From assembly GCA_023052945.1 (NCBI GenBank), contig CP095495.1, positions 1,364,001 to 1,428,000 of the forward strand: 64,000 bases of DNA, written 5' to 3'. This document shows, in pieces, positions 18,818 through 28,827 of the stretch. Each line of letters opens with the position of its first letter. Positions within the stretch are counted from its first letter, which is position 1. The notes under the pieces were generated by a model. It was not told the origin of the DNA. It was given only the letters and a program-made list of their open reading frames with translations, and ran no database searches. Made by a program: the position numbers and the translations under genes. Source of the stretch: Wolbachia pipientis (GTDB lineage: Bacteria > Pseudomonadota > Alphaproteobacteria > Rickettsiales > Anaplasmataceae).

Positions 18818-20065
18818 TTAGTCTTTTGATCCTAACCCAAGTGTCCAGTGATAGAAAATATTTGGAGACCTCTTTCTCACTTTTCCTAGAAATTGCTTTG
18901 CTAGCCTTCCGTGATCTCGAAGTTTCTTATACTTGGTTCTGACCCATCTTATGAGGTATCTCTCTATATTTCTGAGAGATGGATACATCTCTGATTTATA
19001 AAACCTGCCATAGTACTGAAACCAGCCTCTGACTATTGGATCTATTCTCTTCGATATTTCCTCTAATGTGGTCCACGTGACCCGATGTATTCTCCATGAC
19101 TTTATGGTTTTCTTGATCTTCTTTTTGGCTTTGTTACAAATTGCTGGTAGAAATGAGACAAAATAATTCCTCATCTTATTCTTTGCTATTCTAGGTCTGA
19201 AAGTATAGCCTAGAAAATCAAAGCTTTGTATGGGATATTCTTCTTTTCTGTCGTCGTCCTTATTGTACACAATCTGTGTCTTTTCAGGACGCAACTTCAA
19301 TTTACACTTGGCCAATCTTTCTTCAATCATTGCTTTCATAAACTCTGCCTGTCTTTTAGTTCTGCAGTGTACTATCGCATCATCCACACATCTTTCAAAT
19401 GGTACCGTTGGGTAATTTTGTTTCATCCACATATCAAATGCATGGTGCATAAATATGTTTGAGATGATTGGACTTATTGAACCTCCTTGCGGAACTCCTT
19501 TATCCCTAGCTACCTTGTTGCCATCTGCTTGCTGAATCGGGACTTTCATCCACCTTTCAACATACAATATGACCCATTTGCAGTCTGTGTGTTTCTTGAT
19601 AGCCTGCAGTGCTAAATCGTGGTCCAGATTGTCAAAAAATCCAGATATATCAAGATCTATTGTCCAATCATTTTTCCAACATCTCTTCCGTGCTGTATAT
19701 ACCGCATCCAATGCAGACTTATTTGGTCTATAACCATATGAATCCTTATGAAATATCGGCTCTACTAACGGTTCAAGATACATTGTAGCTGCTGTTTGCG
19801 CTATCCTATCTGATACTGAAGGAACACATAAAGTTCTTTGTCCTCCTCCTGTACCTTTCGGTATTGCAACAGCTTTTACTGGCTCTGGAAAATAACTTCC
19901 GGATGACATCCGATTCCATAGTTTGTATAGATTATCTTTTAGATTTTCTTCAAACTTTGTTATCGTAACCTCGTCTACACCAGCCGCTCCTTTATTCTTC
20001 GATACTTGTTTATAAGCTCTCCAAACAAGTTGCTTCGGCATATCAAAAGACTTTGTTTTATTCAT
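18818..20065 (-). CDS. ltrA: Group II intron reverse transcriptase/maturase (inner)
   Basis: 415 residues, uninterrupted. RT blocks are clear: KNKGAAGVDEVTI (RT0/1), TLCVPSVSDRIAQTAA, DSYGYRPNKSALDAV, DLDISGFFDNLDHDL, GVPQGGSISPIISN and SFDFLGYTFRPR, then a maturase X domain (RIDPIVRGWFQYYGRF). There is no HNH domain. It promotes splicing and mobility of its own intron. The catalytic box reads ERCVDDAI rather than the common YADD; both aspartates are kept. This class differs from the outer LtrA-type RT. Confidence 0.92.
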   Translation of the reverse strand: MNKTKSFDMPKQLVWRAYKQVSKNKGAAGVDEVTITKFEENLKDNLYKLWNRMSSGSYFPEPVKAVAIPKGTGGGQRTLCVPSVSDRIAQTAATMYLEPLVEPIFHKDSYGYRPNKSALDAVYTARKRCWKNDWTIDLDISGFFDNLDHDLALQAIKKHTDCKWVILYVERWMKVPIQQADGNKVARDKGVPQGGSISPIISNIFMHHAFDMWMKQNYPTVPFERCVDDAIVHCRTKRQAEFMKAMIEERLAKCKLKLRPEKTQIVYNKDDDRKEEYPIQSFDFLGYTFRPRIAKNKMRNYFVSFLPAICNKAKKKIKKTIKSWRIHRVTWTTLEEISKRIDPIVRGWFQYYGRFYKSEMYPSLRNIERYLIRWVRTKYKKLRDHGRLAKQFLGKVRKRSPNIFYHWTLGLGSKD

Positions 20066-20586
20066 TAACTCCTCCCTTTCGGTTGATAAATAATTAAAAC
20101 TAAATAACTCAGCTCCTTCGCTCCATTTCCATTACAGAAACTTCTTCACTACTACGAGCTGATCCGCCCCTGTTTTTCGCATCGGTACTCTCATCCTCAG
20201 AGATCGGCTCTTTGGACTTCTCCCTTATCATCAAAACGACAGGTTCCCGTAGTTCCATGCAGTAGCCTAAAATAGATTCACGCCACTTTTATGCCGGACG
20301 CCACCTACCCAGTAAACAAGCTCCTGGTAGATTTATCCCAGGTTAACGACTACCCCCTGGTTTTGACGTCGTCCCTACGCTTTCGACACCTCATCAGTGG
20401 TTCACTTACGTTCGTCTCTCTATTTCATACATGACACATAATTGTGCCTTTTCCATAACGCTCACTACCTTAGCTCTTTACTAAAGCAGCTTATGGCTGT
20501 TTGAAGCCTGCTCTTGCAAACCGGCTCCGAGGGGCCCTCCCTCATCTACTGCAAGCTTCAACACTTCCCGTGTCTCTACGGCGCAC

Positions 20587-21544
20587 AATCATCTGCGTAA
20601 AAGATTACGCTTATTGATTGTTTTACCTCTTCATACGATCCCTGACCACGCTTCTTTTTCATAAATTGAAAAAGTTCATTTGTTAATGCTTGTTTGACAT
20701 ATTGTTCTAATCCATATAATGCAACACATGCAAGTAACGGTGATATCGTTCCTCCTTGTATAGTGCCACGTTTTGTGGGTTTAAACTTTCCATCTTCCAT
20801 AACACCTGCCTTCAACCATCCTCTTATTATCTTTCTAAAAGTTGGTGTGGTATTGAGTTTCTTTAGCAAGGCGTTTTGGTCAATTTGGTCAAAGCATCCG
20901 GAAATATCAGCATCTAATATAAATGCTGTCTTACCTCCAAGAGCTATGAATATAGCCTCTATTGCATCATGACATGATCTACCAGGTCTAAAACCATATG
21001 TGTTTGGCTCAAATTTTGCCTCCCACTCTGGTTCTATCGCCATTTTCATAAGTGTTTCTTTTGCTCTCTCTGAAATAGTAGGTATGCCTAACGGCCTTTT
21101 CTCAGTTTTCCCAGGTTTTGGAATCCAAATACGTCTTGATGGTTTAGCTTTCTCTCTTATATCCAAAGAATATGCTAATTGCAATCTTTCTTCTTGATTA
21201 AGATTAGCCTTTCCATCAATACCTGCTGTCTTCTTTCCTCTGTTATCCTGAGTTACCTTTCTAACAGCTAGCAATTTTGCACTCATTGAGTTAAGTAATA
21301 ATCTTTGAAGTTTATGTACCTTCTTGATATCATCACACTTTGCAGCTTGGTAAATTCGCTTTTGTAACTTGAATACAAATTTCTCTAACTTACGCCAAGG
21401 AATTGTACGCCATTTATACCTAACATTTTGTTGGTCTATAACATATTTATTACTATTCACAACTTTACCTTCCAAACTACAGTGTTTACGTCTGCATATC
21501 CCAAATATTACTTCGGGCATTAGCTTCTTAAACAATCCTTCCAC
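20587..21544 (-). pseudogene. ltrA: Outer intron RT, 5' part (ends at YADD)
   Basis: About 320 codons of a LtrA-type RT: NVRYKWRTIPWRKLEKFV, GKKTAGIDG, RIWIPKPGKTEKRPLGIPT, NTYGFRPGRSCHDAIEAI, DADISGCFDQID and GTIQGGTISPLLACVALYGL, then VIFYADD. After the second aspartate plus one base the frame enters the inner intron and stops at once. The interruption lies exactly in the polymerase active site. The rest of the protein lies at 18736-17920. The start could be the first ATG at 21544 or a later GTG near the canonical NSNKYVIDQQN start. Confidence 0.88.
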
Positions 21545-22133
21545 ATAGAAGCATTCGGTTGGCTACCTTCTTGATTATCCTTTAAATAAAGAATAATAAG
21601 AGCTTCCATGTGGTTACTCCGTTCCATGGTTTCGTTTCACGTTAAACTTAGGTTCTTACTATTTGCCGGAAGCTGAAAACATCCATAATCAAGCATCAAA
21701 ACCTTGATTCTTCTTGTGCTTCATACCATTTTGGTCCATGCGTATCAACCTTATTTCGCATATTGATATTGACGACAATTCAAACATAAGTTCCTCTCGT
21801 AACCATATCTAACTCTGTTTGCAGGGATTTACCATAAAGGTTAGGTATTACCTGCTTTTGTCTCATGCTTGCATCCCAGAGGTTGCCATTCTCCAAGATG
21901 TGAGACATACATTATCCCCGATGTCTAGGGAAGATGGAATTTAACCATCACAAAACCACGACTATTCGGATCGCACTAAGATAGAAAGCCCTGTATTATT
22001 ATAGCATTAATATATTAATAAAACATGTAATTAAGATGCTAACTACAATCATACTATATCTACCAATCTTATTTTAAATTCTTGACTTAACATCTTATTT
22101 TAATTATAATTTAATTTTTAGTGAGGTATTATT

Positions 22134-22421
22134 GTGAACGAAATAGATTTTATTAACACTAATCATCCTTTAAATTTAGAGCAGGAATTTGGTAGTGGAT
22201 ATATTAGATTCACTGACGGTTATTTTGATGAGAATACCGGTGATTATGGAATGATAGGTCAAGTATTAGATGAAAATCATAACACGTTAGGACCACTAAC
22301 CGTTGGCGGCTATGTTTGTCATTTTCACCATGATGACCATAAGGTTAATCTTCAGTATTTCATGGAAGTAAACTTAGAAGGTGATATAGAGAAGATCGAT
22401 TCTCTTTACAAGAAGATATAA
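22134..22421 (+). CDS. Small hypothetical protein
   Basis: 95 residues, probable GTG start at 22134 with a GTGAGGT site 8 bases upstream. Acidic, with no signal peptide or membrane segment; the sequence (GSGYIRFTDGYFDENTGDYG, GGYVCHFHHDDHK) suggests a small beta-rich fold. I do not recognise a family. It lies upstream of pheT on the same strand, separated by a strong hairpin, so it is probably its own transcription unit. Confidence 0.65.
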   Translation: MNEIDFINTNHPLNLEQEFGSGYIRFTDGYFDENTGDYGMIGQVLDENHNTLGPLTVGGYVCHFHHDDHKVNLQYFMEVNLEGDIEKIDSLYKKI

Positions 22422-22432
22422 AGTTACAAAAG

Positions 22433-22461
22433 CTTCTACATCATAAACAATGATGTAGAAG
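22433..22461. terminator. Hairpin terminator between hypothetical gene and pheT
   Basis: A perfect 12-base-pair stem (CTTCTACATCAT / ATGATGTAGAAG) with a 5-base loop begins 11 bases after the stop of the upstream gene. No long T tract follows, so termination strength is uncertain. Confidence 0.6.
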
Positions 22462-22533
22462 TATTCCACTACAACAAGCTTTAAAAGCACTACATTTTAT
22501 ATTACAATAACTCTTTTATTTCTTTAAAGGTTC

Positions 22534-24873
22534 ATGAAATTCACATTATCTTGGTTATTAGAACACTTAGAAACCAATGCTAGTTTAGAAGAAATTACCG
22601 ATAAATTAACTCACATAGGGTTAGAAGTAGAAGATGTGATCGACAATACCAAATTAGCTGGTTTTATTGTTGCAAAAGTATTAGAAGTTGCACCTCATCC
22701 AAATGCCGATAAATTAAAATTATGTAAAGTAGATGACAGAAGTAAAACTCTACAAATAGTTTGCGGAGCAAACAATGTTAGAGAAGGTATGAAAACTGTG
22801 CTTGCATCTCTTGGTAGCACATTGCCAGAAAGTGATTTTACAATCAAGCCCACAAAAATACGAGGAGTGCTAAGTGAAGGGATGCTCTGCTCTGCTTCTG
22901 AACTTGCGCTAGTTCAAGAGGAAAGTGAAGGAATAATCGAGCTTTCTGATGATTATAAAGCAGGGGATAAATTTTTCAATTGTGACCCTGTAATTGATAT
23001 AAATGTTACTCCAAATCGTGGAGATTGCTTAGGCATTTATGGAATAGCTCGCGACCTTGCTGCAACTGGAATTGGGACATTAAAGACTTTAAGCATTCCA
23101 CAACTTACCAGCTCTATAAATTCACCAATCGATGTTGAAGTGACTGACGGAGAAAGTTTTATTAGTGGAATACACATCACCAATGTAAAAAATCAAGAAA
23201 GCCCAAAGTGGCTAAAAGATAAATTGGAATCGATAGGAATGCGCTCCATTTCTACAATAGTTGACATTACTAACTATATTATGATATCTTTTAATCGTCC
23301 AATGCACGCATATGATGCAAAAAAAATAGAAGGAGAGCTCACAGTACGCAAAGCAAACGACGGAGAAAAATTTGCTGGTTTGAACGGTAAAGAATACTTA
23401 TTAAACACGGACACAAGCGTTATTTCTGATAGTAAAAATATCCATGGAGTTGCTGGAATTATAGGTGGAAAGTGCAGTGAATGTACTCTTGAAACTACTG
23501 ATATCTTTTTAGAGTCTGCTTGGTTTGACCCTATATCTATCGCTAAATCTGCAAGGCAGATGAACATCTCCACAGAATCTAGTTACAGATTTGCACGTTC
23601 AGTTGATCCTGAATTGACTCTTGAGGGACTCAATCTTGCAGCTAAAATGATTTTGGATTTATGTGGTGGAGAAGTCTCAAGCGTAGTGTCTGCTGGCAGC
23701 TTAGATAAGGCTGACACCAAGGTGAACTTTGATTATCAGGATGTGAACAAGTTTGGAAGTGTGTCTGTATCGCCTGATGAAGTGCTCGATATCTTAACGA
23801 AACTAGGGTTTAATATTGATAAAAAAACCGAAGGCAATTGGAATGTACAAGTACCAAGCTGGAGACCGGACGTGACTATACCTGCTGACCTAATTGAAGA
23901 AGTAACAAGGATATACGGCTATGACAAAATAAAAGAAGAACCACTACCAAATAATGTTGTAGAAGTAGATAGTACATACGACAATTTGCGTATTTTGATG
24001 ACAAACAGAGGGTTTCATGAAGTGCTAACCTGGTCGTTTATGAGTGAATCGACAGCTGAAAAATTTGGTTACTCGAATAAGTTATTTATCATCGATAATC
24101 CGTTTAACAATAACTTTAATATGATGAGACCAAGTATTATGCCAAATTTATTGCAAGTCACTGCTGATAATATTGCCCATGGAGTATCTGATCTTGCAAT
24201 CTTCGAAATTGGGCCGATTTACGATGGTGAAGCTCGGTCTAAACATGTCTTAAGTGGAATAAGAACAGGAAATAATTTACCGCGAAACCATTATAATACT
24301 GATAGGAAAGTAGATGTTTTTGACGCAAAGGCTGATTGCATAGCAGCTTTGGAGTTTTTTAACGTCAATTGTGATAATTTAATGATAGAAAGAGCAGAAA
24401 AAGAATATTATCACCCAGGAAAGTCAGGTACCTTATCTTTTAGAAGTAAAATAGTTGGTTACTTTGGGGAATTGCACCCAAGTGTACTGGATTTGTTTGA
24501 TATCAAACAAAAAATTGTAGCCTTTGAAGTGATGCTAGAAAACATTGGAAAGTTACCTATAAGTAGGAAAAATTTTATTGATTATAAATACCAAAGTGTA
24601 AAACGCGATTTTGCATTTATTGTAAATAAGGATGTGGAAGTAGGTAACATAATCAATGTGGTAAAAAAAAGCTCAGAGCTCATCACAGAAGTTTTAGTAT
24701 TTGACGTATACCATGGAAATAATATAGAACCAAATAAGATATCTATCGCATTATCAGTTACTTTCTGCTCTCCAATCCACACTTTAACTGAAAAAGAGAT
24801 CCAAAAAGAATTAAGTGCTATAGTCAATTTAATATATGAAAATACCGGAGGAACCTTGAGAACTAGTCATTAA
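22534..24873 (+). CDS. pheT: Phenylalanyl-tRNA synthetase beta subunit
   Basis: 779 residues, full length. Order: N-terminal start [16 protein letters not shown]-type tRNA-binding domain ([21 protein letters not shown], about 40-150); B3/B4 editing region ([14 protein letters not shown] near 237, FAGLNG); B5 domain ([10 protein letters not shown], about 410-470); a central catalytic-like core ([19 protein letters not shown]); and C-terminal FDX-ACB domain ([18 protein letters not shown], about 685-778). With the alpha subunit it charges tRNA-Phe. pheS is not in the window. Its stop overlaps, tail to tail, the stop of the large membrane protein gene. Confidence 0.97.
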   Translation: MKFTLSWLLEHLETNASLEEITDKLTHIGLEVEDVIDNTKLAGFIVAKVLEVAPHPNADKLKLCKVDDRSKTLQIVCGANNVREGMKTVLASLGSTLPESDFTIKPTKIRGVLSEGMLCSASELALVQEESEGIIELSDDYKAGDKFFNCDPVIDINVTPNRGDCLGIYGIARDLAATGIGTLKTLSIPQLTSSINSPIDVEVTDGESFISGIHITNVKNQESPKWLKDKLESIGMRSISTIVDITNYIMISFNRPMHAYDAKKIEGELTVRKANDGEKFAGLNGKEYLLNTDTSVISDSKNIHGVAGIIGGKCSECTLETTDIFLESAWFDPISIAKSARQMNISTESSYRFARSVDPELTLEGLNLAAKMILDLCGGEVSSVVSAGSLDKADTKVNFDYQDVNKFGSVSVSPDEVLDILTKLGFNIDKKTEGNWNVQVPSWRPDVTIPADLIEEVTRIYGYDKIKEEPLPNNVVEVDSTYDNLRILMTNRGFHEVLTWSFMSESTAEKFGYSNKLFIIDNPFNNNFNMMRPSIMPNLLQVTADNIAHGVSDLAIFEIGPIYDGEARSKHVLSGIRTGNNLPRNHYNTDRKVDVFDAKADCIAALEFFNVNCDNLMIERAEKEYYHPGKSGTLSFRSKIVGYFGELHPSVLDLFDIKQKIVAFEVMLENIGKLPISRKNFIDYKYQSVKRDFAFIVNKDVEVGNIINVVKKSSELITEVLVFDVYHGNNIEPNKISIALSVTFCSPIHTLTEKEIQKELSAIVNLIYENTGGTLRTSH

Positions 24874-27608
24874 GCCGCAATCACAGTTTCCTGCCGTTGC
24901 TGTGTTACATTTACTTCATCCAATTTATTCCCTATCTTGAATTCAATATCCTTAAAAAATCTACTCCACATTCCATGCAAATGCTCTTCTACTTTAGGCC
25001 ATACATCATTTTTAAATGCTTCTCCATCATCAGAAAATAAATTACCTAAAAAGGCTCCAACACCTTCATAATTTGACTGAAAACATTGAAGAAATGTCTC
25101 TACTTCCTTATGAGTATCATGTGCCACACTCAACGCTTTTCCTTCTGTGCTCTTATCCCCGTATATTGCAACGGCAAGACCTGTTTTAATATATCCCAAG
25201 CCTGTCTGAACAGCTTTCACAGGTTGCAACCATGAACTCTTATCGCTTTTTGGCACATTATTTATTATATTTTTCACCAGTCTGTCTATTAAAGGAGACA
25301 ATAAATTTTGACTAAAATGTTTGATATTATCTTTTGTTTTAATTACAGGATATTTGATGCATTTTTCTGCCAAATAGTACTCAAGTTCTGCTTTTTTTAA
25401 TAACTTTTTAACTGCTTCTTCATCAAAAGTTTCATGCTCGAACGCTTTCAGTAAATCATCCTCTATTACTGCAAACTTTATCTTTTCACGAGATTCTAGT
25501 TCTTCTCTATAATCATTTATTGTTTTTTCATTTATCAACAACTCTTTTTCTTCCAATTTTAACTGTTCTAATGCTTTTAGAATTTCTTTGTTATTTTCTA
25601 AGTGCTTCTGTATTAACTTTGTATTTGGATGCTTTTCTCCTCTTCTCTTTTGCTCATCTTTTAAGTACTTATTTAAATCCTTACTCCCTTCTATTATTTC
25701 TCTCAATAGTGTAGGTTGTTCCAAGCATTTTGCAATTTCTGCTCGATGCGCACCAATCCTTTCTATTAGACTTGGCGCATCCTCTTTTAATAGGTCGCAT
25801 AAACCTTTCATAGACTTTGCTTGACCTCTAAATAAATTTAGCATTTTACACTTTGTTACTTCTAAATACATATTTTCTACAAAGTCATTTATTTTAGCTA
25901 AAGCTTCCTTTTCTAAATCTTTAAGCTGCTTCCCTAAGCTTTGCTTCTCCTTATCTGGTATATCTGATTGACTTAACTTACTTTCAGCTCTCTTTATCAC
26001 TGATTTTACTAGCCTTTGCTCAACCTCTTGATTATCATACTCGAACTTAAAAAGATCTTCTAATTTCCTCTTTAAATCATTGTTTATTAAGTTGTTTTTT
26101 CCTTCATCATATATATTTTTCAATTCTCCATGTATCCTAACATATCTTTCTTCTCCTTCTTTTTTTAAATCTTTAATTCTTTCTTTAGCATTATTTAGAG
26201 CTTCTTCTGTTTCTTTAGGATATATATCTTTACATATATCAATTACTTTCCTTTCAGCTATGTCATCTTCTTCTATGAACTGTTTCCACCTTGCTTTAAG
26301 CACAAGAAGCACATCATCACTTATATCATCTGCGTTATCAAGCAACTCCATTATATCATCACCTAATAGCAGTTCTTTTAGATCTTTTATTATCATTTCT
26401 TTTTCACTTGGCAATTCCTTACCTTGATTCTCCAATTCTTGTCTTACCAAAGTATTTCTTATCTCATCTTCCAGCGAAAAATCTTCTCCCCGTCTATCTT
26501 GCTGAAACTTAATTGCTTGTATAAAGGCAACTTGATAAGCACTTTGTATTAAGTGACTTGTCAAATTAGGACCTATACTATCTACCACTTTCGACTTGAA
26601 TTCGTTCAATAATTCCTTCAACTTATCATATGTAATCTCTTTCTTTTCTAGCTTTATCAGTTCTTCCATAGTCTTCGCAAATTCTTGAATAGAAGTTGCA
26701 AGCACATCCTTGATTTCATTGCGTAAGAGCTTAAGACCATTTTTTAAATTGATGTTAGTTGACAATTTCAGTACGATGCTATGCTCTGAATCCCGCGTCA
26801 CATCAAACCACTTGTTATTTTCATTTTCATACAAATCTCTAAGCAATCGTTTAAATTGCGGTGGAAATTCTATTTCCATATCCCACGCAATATTTGGTCC
26901 AGTAACTTCCTTTTCATGAAAAGACACCTCAATATTTTGATGCTTATTAGAATACCGCCCCATACTTATTTTAAGAGCAGTAACTAAAGAGTGAGATAAA
27001 TCTCTATTTAAAAGATAAAAAGTAGCCAAAGCAACTGTTGCAGGAACGATTAAGGCTACAAGCACAGTCACATTAACAAAAATTGCTATTGCAGCAAGAG
27101 CGCCGTATGCCAATCTTTTCGGTACACTTGTTTCACCCTTTTTTGCCTTATCTTCACCTACACCTTCTTGTTTCTTGCTGTTTGCTTTAAATCTACTGTA
27201 TATGACTAATCCCAGTGCAGTAAAAGCAATATAAGGGAGCATTAAAACTGACAGAGCTAAATTTAATACTTTCTTCTCTGGGCAAGCTCTGTTTATTTCC
27301 TTAAATATTCCGCTTGATATATTATACCAAGAAGTAAAAAAGTCAGAGTTATAATCTTTATAATGAAATATACTCAGTGGAACGTTAAAATTAGCTAACG
27401 GCTCTTGTTCTTCCACAGCATCAAAAAATTCTTCTTCCTCTTCTGAAGTAGCAAGACCTAAATCATTCCCTTCTTCTACATTAGAAACAGCTTCCATAGC
27501 ATCAAAAAACTCTTCTTCCTCCTCCAAAGTAACAATAGATTCTACTTTACCTAAACCATCACTATTGTTAACAACTTTTTCATAATCATCTGCAACAGCT
27601 TTATTCAT
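24870..27608 (-). CDS. Large membrane protein with two FFAT motifs (candidate effector)
   Basis: 912 residues, no recognised family. The N-terminal region repeats an acidic unit: [11 protein letters not shown] (residues 29-39) and [11 protein letters not shown] (56-66). Both match the FFAT consensus EFFDAxE with an acidic lead, the motif by which eukaryotic proteins and Chlamydia IncV bind ER VAP proteins. Two hydrophobic segments follow, about 114-137 and 166-200, separated by a basic 28-residue loop, so both ends could face the same side. Residues 230-912 are charged, helical and coiled-coil-like. There is no Sec signal peptide. Host-ER tethering is inferred from the motif alone. It is convergent with pheT, and ileS lies upstream on the same strand. 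Confidence 0.8.
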   Translation of the reverse strand: MNKAVADDYEKVVNNSDGLGKVESIVTLEEEEEFFDAMEAVSNVEEGNDLGLATSEEEEEFFDAVEEQEPLANFNVPLSIFHYKDYNSDFFTSWYNISSGIFKEINRACPEKKVLNLALSVLMLPYIAFTALGLVIYSRFKANSKKQEGVGEDKAKKGETSVPKRLAYGALAAIAIFVNVTVLVALIVPATVALATFYLLNRDLSHSLVTALKISMGRYSNKHQNIEVSFHEKEVTGPNIAWDMEIEFPPQFKRLLRDLYENENNKWFDVTRDSEHSIVLKLSTNINLKNGLKLLRNEIKDVLATSIQEFAKTMEELIKLEKKEITYDKLKELLNEFKSKVVDSIGPNLTSHLIQSAYQVAFIQAIKFQQDRRGEDFSLEDEIRNTLVRQELENQGKELPSEKEMIIKDLKELLLGDDIMELLDNADDISDDVLLVLKARWKQFIEEDDIAERKVIDICKDIYPKETEEALNNAKERIKDLKKEGEERYVRIHGELKNIYDEGKNNLINNDLKRKLEDLFKFEYDNQEVEQRLVKSVIKRAESKLSQSDIPDKEKQSLGKQLKDLEKEALAKINDFVENMYLEVTKCKMLNLFRGQAKSMKGLCDLLKEDAPSLIERIGAHRAEIAKCLEQPTLLREIIEGSKDLNKYLKDEQKRRGEKHPNTKLIQKHLENNKEILKALEQLKLEEKELLINEKTINDYREELESREKIKFAVIEDDLLKAFEHETFDEEAVKKLLKKAELEYYLAEKCIKYPVIKTKDNIKHFSQNLLSPLIDRLVKNIINNVPKSDKSSWLQPVKAVQTGLGYIKTGLAVAIYGDKSTEGKALSVAHDTHKEVETFLQCFQSNYEGVGAFLGNLFSDDGEAFKNDVWPKVEEHLHGMWSRFFKDIEFKIGNKLDEVNVTQQRQETVIAA

Positions 27609-27669
27609 ATTATAACCTTACCCTAAGCAATCTAAGTATAGCATAAACATTAGTAACTTTGCAACTTTA

Positions 27670-28827
27670 TTAACAACTTAACTTGATACCAACTATCAAC
27701 CCTTGATATTCTTTAGAATAGAAGTCGGCTTCGATCTCTTTATTAATGTCCAAAGATAAGGCAAGGGTCTGCTCTTTTATATATTCATTCCATGTAGTTA
27801 TTGCTTCCTTAATTTTTTCATCTTCTGTTTTGATTGTTACTCTAATTCTATCTGATATATGAAAATCAGCTTGTTTTCTAGTTTCTTGAATGAGCCTCAC
27901 AATATCTCTCGCGAGCCCTTCTAGAATCAATTCATCATTTAAAGTAGTGTTTAGGATAACAACCCCTTTGTTGTTATCAAATACAGAGGAAAATTCACTG
28001 TTTGCTTTTAATAATAGTTCATATTCGCCTTTTTCTATAATATAGTTCTCTGTTTCATCTCCTAAAAATATTGAACCTTTTGCGGAACCTTCTGTCATTC
28101 CAGCGCGTGACGCTGGAATCTGCATCTGGATCCCAGTGTCAAGCACTGGGATGACGTCGGAGTGAGTTTTTTCAACTTGCCACCATTTCCCCTCTTTGAC
28201 ATATTGAACTAGTTTCTTAATTTTGTCTGGAATTCTTTTCCCAAGCATAGGAAAGTTTAGCTTTAATTCTAGTGACGCAATATCTTCAAGTTTGTTTACC
28301 AACTCTAGTTTCTTTATATTCACCTCATCTTTTATCATCTCTTGGTACTCATTTGAATTCTCAGCACACCAGATCCCAGTGTCAGCTACTTGGATAACAG
28401 GAGAGAACTCTGGGATGACAGAAAGCGGTTCACCTTCAAGAAAGTTGCAGGAAGATTTATGATAAATGGTCATACTGCCAAGTGGCTGCCTGATACGTAT
28501 ATTAAAAGTATTTCTGATCGAAAGTGCAGAGTTGCACACCTCTCTCACTAAATCCATCTTGGCAATGAGCTGACTATCATATCTCTCTAATTGTGGAAAA
28601 TCAGCCAAATGAACAGATGTTTCTTCATACTTAAGCCCTTGCCATATATTCTCTGTTATAAGTGGCAACAAAGGAGCTGCAGCTCTTAGTATGTAATAAA
28701 AAACCGTATATAGAACATTATAAGCATCAGTTTTATCTTGATCTAAATCACTTTTCCAAAAACGCTCGCGACTGCGACGAATATACCAATTATTTAGCAC
28801 TTCAAAAAGTTCATCAAAATTTTGCAA
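27670..28827 (-). CDS. ileS: Isoleucyl-tRNA synthetase, C-terminal part after a frameshift
   Basis: This frame continues IleS after the break at 28804-28808: FEVLNNWYIRRSRERFW and DAYNVLYTVFYYILRAAAPLLP (anticodon-binding domain), then the C-terminal region with EGLARDIVRLIQETRKQADF. It overlaps the upstream frame by 34 bases. Adding one base to the five-base homopolymer would read NFFEVLNNWY and fuse both parts into one enzyme. Two palindromic-element insertions lie in frame here (28094-28155, and a decayed one near 28370-28430). Loss of this essential enzyme is implausible, so either a sequence error or slippage rescue is likely. Confidence 0.85.
   Translation of the reverse strand: MQNFDELFEVLNNWYIRRSRERFWKSDLDQDKTDAYNVLYTVFYYILRAAAPLLPLITENIWQGLKYEETSVHLADFPQLERYDSQLIAKMDLVREVCNSALSIRNTFNIRIRQPLGSMTIYHKSSCNFLEGEPLSVIPEFSPVIQVADTGIWCAENSNEYQEMIKDEVNIKKLELVNKLEDIASLELKLNFPMLGKRIPDKIKKLVQYVKEGKWWQVEKTHSDVIPVLDTGIQMQIPASRAGMTEGSAKGSIFLGDETENYIIEKGEYELLLKANSEFSSVFDNNKGVVILNTTLNDELILEGLARDIVRLIQETRKQADFHISDRIRVTIKTEDEKIKEAITTWNEYIKEQTLALSLDINKEIEADFYSKEYQGLIVGIKLSC
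28094..28155. repeat. Palindromic element inside ileS (3' part)
   Basis: Two hairpins in tandem: ATTCCAGCG...CGCTGGAAT and ATCCCAGTG...CACTGGGAT, flanked by GTCAT and ATGAC. Translated on the minus strand it adds SDVIPVLDTGIQ and IPASRAGMTE to the synthetase without a stop. It is the same element family as at 30238 and 39216. Confidence 0.85.
28370..28430. repeat. Decayed palindromic element inside ileS
   Basis: Half-conserved: GATCCCAGTGTCAGCTACTTGGAT, then CTCTGGGATGACAG. The hairpin arms have drifted, but the reading frame is kept (SVIPEFSPVIQVADTGIW). It probably represents an older insertion than the one at 28094. Confidence 0.55.

Larger units (their letters stand above)
18737..20586 (-). 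mobile_element. Inner group II intron inserted in the outer intron's RT
   Basis: The 5' end is GTGCGCCG at 20586, directly after the TAC GCA GAT GAT-T codons (YADD) of the outer RT. About 520 bases of ribozyme RNA precede the RT ORF (20065-18818). Domain V is at 18777-18810, with a domain VI-like hairpin after it. The 3' end is placed at 18737 because joining there restores the outer frame as YADDFVIIHESEE; the intron's usual terminal AY is not obvious there, so the exact base is uncertain. Length is about 1.85 kb. Its own ORF is intact. Confidence 0.85.
17825..21976 (-). mobile_element. Outer group II intron, split by a second intron
   Basis: The minus strand begins at 21976 with GTGCGATCC, the expected 5' end of a group II ribozyme. 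About 430 bases of structured RNA precede the reverse transcriptase frame. A textbook domain V lies at 17867-17900, followed by a domain VI hairpin (GGGGAGAG...CTCTCC-like); the 3' end is near 17825-17835 and is not fixed to the base. The encoded protein is a LtrA-type RT with maturase and HNH domains, but it is interrupted by a second intron and carries a frameshift. The element lies between the truncated prophage and pheT. Confidence 0.85.

Noticed and set aside
24870..24873. Four-base overlap of pheT and the membrane protein gene as an operon signal
   Set aside because: The genes are convergent, so the overlap joins two stop codons and does not imply coupling.
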